Below, piece after piece: positions 5,046 to 5,980 of a stretch of DNA of 5,980 nucleotides. The stretch covers positions 1 to 5,980 of the forward strand of contig CANBUA010000281.1 in the NCBI GenBank assembly GCA_947372535.1, given 5' to 3'. Under the pieces are notes generated by a model. It saw nothing but the letters and a program-made list of their open reading frames with translations. It made no database searches and was not told the DNA's origin. The stretch's first letter is position 1, and every line of letters starts with the position of its first letter. A program made the translations under genes and the position numbers. This DNA comes from Burkholderiales bacterium. GTDB lineage: Bacteria; Pseudomonadota; Gammaproteobacteria; Burkholderiales; Burkholderiaceae.

Positions 5046-5456
5046 TCACGTCGCCGCCGAGGGCTTGGGGATGACGCGGGACTGGCCCTGGCCGGCGATG
5101 GCGACATAGGTGATGCGGGCCTGCGTGACCTTGACCATCACGGGCTCTGCAGGGTTGCGCTCGGCCCAGACCTCCACATCGACGGTGATGGAGGTGTTGC
5201 CGATGCGGTCCACGCGGGCGTAGAAGGACAGCAGGTCGCCCACGGAAACAGCCGAGCGGAAGACGAATTCGTTGACCGCGACGGTGGCGACCTTGCCCTG
5301 GGCGATGCGCACGGGCAGCACGCAGCCGGCCAGATCGACCTGGGCCATGATCCAGCCGCCGAAGATGTCGCCGTTGCCATTGGCATCTTTGGGCATGGGC
5401 ATGACGCGCATGACCAGTTCCATGTCGGCGGGCAGATCGGGTGGGGTGAGCAGCAT
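5046..5456 (-). CDS. yciA: YciA-like acyl-CoA thioesterase (hotdog fold)
   Basis: This encodes 136 residues from ATG 5456, preceded by an AAGGA ribosome site 8 bp upstream (5469-5465). The protein shows the YciA/BACH hotdog signature: LVMRVMPMPKDANGNGDIFGGWIM (14-37), with Asp30 as the expected catalytic acid and the FGGW turn, followed by the long hotdog helix AQVDLAGCVLPV. It then has VATVAVNEFVFRSAVSVGD (56-74) and the strand DVEVWAER (93-100), ending QARITYVAI....SRVIP. Such enzymes are cytosolic and hydrolyse medium- to long-chain or short acyl-CoAs to free acid and CoA, typically as hexamers. That buffers free CoA and trims acyl-CoA pools during lipid turnover. Length is typical. It is the first of three leftward genes. 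A link to the enoyl-CoA hydratase at the window's left edge is unlikely given the distance and opposite strand. Confidence 0.9.
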   Translation of the reverse strand: MLLTPPDLPADMELVMRVMPMPKDANGNGDIFGGWIMAQVDLAGCVLPVRIAQGKVATVAVNEFVFRSAVSVGDLLSFYARVDRIGNTSITVDVEVWAERNPAEPVMVKVTQARITYVAIAGQGQSRVIPKPSAAT

Positions 5457-5486
5457 GGGGGGAGTCCTTCAACAACAGCGGTGATC

Positions 5487-5520
5487 TCAATGCCATCGAC
5501 AATGGGGTCATCGACATTGA
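5487..5520. repeat. Overlapping inverted and direct repeats between the divergent thioesterase and ABC exporter genes
   Basis: TCAATG (5487-5492) and CATTGA (5515-5520) form a perfect 6-bp inverted repeat spanning 34 bp. Within and overlapping it, CATCGACAATG (5494-5504) and CATCGACATTG (5509-5519) are direct repeats with one mismatch, 15 bp apart. The region between the two divergent starts is only 81 bp, so these repeats lie where a shared operator would be. No good -10 or -35 hexamers could be recognised. Binding by a regulator is inferred. Confidence 0.35.
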
Positions 5521-5537
5521 AGGACGAATTCTCGCGC

Positions 5538-5980
5538 ATGCGCCGTTTTGCACAGAATCCCGATCCGCAAGCCCAGAGCGGGCCTGCGGCCAATCCGCGT
5601 TCGGATCGCGCGACCTTGGCCCGCTTGTGGCCGTACCTCTGGGCCTACCGCGCCCGCGTGCTGTTGGCGCTGGCTTTCATGGTGGGCGCCAAACTGGCCA
5701 ATGTGGGCGTGCCTTTCCTGCTCAAGACCTTGGTGGACCGCCTGGCGCCGCATGCCAACGCGCCAGCGGCTCTTCTGGCTGTGCCGGTCGGCCTGCTGGT
5801 GGGCTATGGCCTGCTGCGTTTGTCGACCTCGCTGTTCACCGAGCTGCGCGAACTGGTCTTTGCCAAGGCGACGGAAGGCGCGGCACGCAGCATCTCGCTG
5901 CAGGTGTTCGCGCACCTGCACGCGCTCAGCTTGCGGTTTCACCTGGAGCGCCAGACAGGCGGCATGACCCGCGACATCGA
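5538..5980 (+). CDS. Atm1/HMT1-type ABC exporter, N-terminal part (3' partial)
   Basis: From ATG 5538 the frame is open for 147 codons to the window edge. A polar, Pro/Ala-rich N-terminal tail (about 1-24) is followed by LARLWPYLWAYRARVLLALAFMVGAKLANVGVPFLL (27-62), the first membrane helix of an ABC exporter. A short loop and a second helix (about 78-98) follow. Then comes TELRELVFAKATEGAARSISLQVFAHLHALSLRFHLERQTGGMTRDI (101-147), the intracellular-loop signature of the Atm1/HMT1 group. The nucleotide-binding domain lies beyond the window. Bacterial Atm1-like proteins are inner-membrane homodimers that export glutathione-linked or heavy-metal-related compounds; yeast Atm1 supports iron-sulfur protein assembly. 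Substrate here is unknown. In-frame ATG codons also exist at 5490 and 5502, but neither has a ribosome site. ATG 5538 has GAAGGA (5519-5524) at a longish 13-bp spacing and gives the MRR-type N terminus I expect of this group. It diverges from the thioesterase gene. Confidence 0.85.
   Translation, partial: MRRFAQNPDPQAQSGPAANPRSDRATLARLWPYLWAYRARVLLALAFMVGAKLANVGVPFLLKTLVDRLAPHANAPAALLAVPVGLLVGYGLLRLSTSLFTELRELVFAKATEGAARSISLQVFAHLHALSLRFHLERQTGGMTRDI

Noticed and set aside
5022..5053. Separate promoter (TACACT as -10) for the glycine-zipper gene
   Set aside because: TACACT matches the -10 at 4 of 6 bases, but no -35 hexamer is found at a suitable distance (CGACGT instead), so I did not list it.
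5138..5593. 151-codon minus-strand frame spanning the thioesterase start, beginning MAAGPLWACG
   Set aside because: It is in a different frame from the thioesterase, covers the divergent intergenic region and the exporter 5' end, and becomes Pro/Ser/Cys-rich nonsense within the thioesterase.

Overview
The window looks like an ordinary stretch of a GC-rich betaproteobacterial chromosome, most likely Burkholderiales (Comamonadaceae or a close relative). This is inferred from high-GC coding DNA, codon choice, and protein types familiar from that group: a YciA thioesterase, a CxxC glycine-zipper protein, an Atm1-type exporter, and a Leu/Ile/Val-type binding protein paired with a TauE/SafE permease. 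No sequence search was run, so the taxonomy is an inference. I see no rRNA, tRNA, CRISPR array, insertion sequence, phage gene or toxin-antitoxin pair.

Left part, + strand (1-1668). The window opens inside the last 67 codons of an enoyl-CoA hydratase/isomerase-type gene. A 160-bp gap follows, carrying a strong hairpin (232-264) and two short dyads. Then comes a complete secreted serine esterase of the pectinacetylesterase/Notum family (367-1599). It ends in a tandem hairpin region whose second hairpin is a textbook intrinsic terminator (1633-1668).

Middle part, + strand (1669-3784). After a relatively AT-rich leader, a TauE/SafE (TSUP) anion permease (1855-2640) and a periplasmic ABC-type substrate-binding protein (2651-3784) lie 10 bp apart and are probably one transcript. 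No ABC permease or ATPase genes are present beside the binding protein, so it is an orphan here.

Right part, - strand (3795-5456). Three genes are read leftwards: a YciA-like acyl-CoA thioesterase, a glycine-zipper envelope protein, and a 2-oxoglutarate/Fe(II) dioxygenase of the PF10014 type. The last two are 7 bp apart and probably co-translated. The oxygenase gene meets the binding-protein gene tail to tail with a 10-bp gap and no visible terminator.

Right edge, + strand (5538-5980). The first 147 codons of an Atm1/HMT1-type ABC exporter diverge from the thioesterase gene. The 81-bp region between them contains an inverted repeat and a direct repeat that could be operator sites.

No previously undescribed multi-gene system is evident. 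The points most worth a second look are the TSUP/orphan binding protein pair, the tight coupling of an uncharacterised 2OG oxygenase to an envelope protein, the unknown substrate of the secreted esterase, and the repeats in the divergent promoter region.
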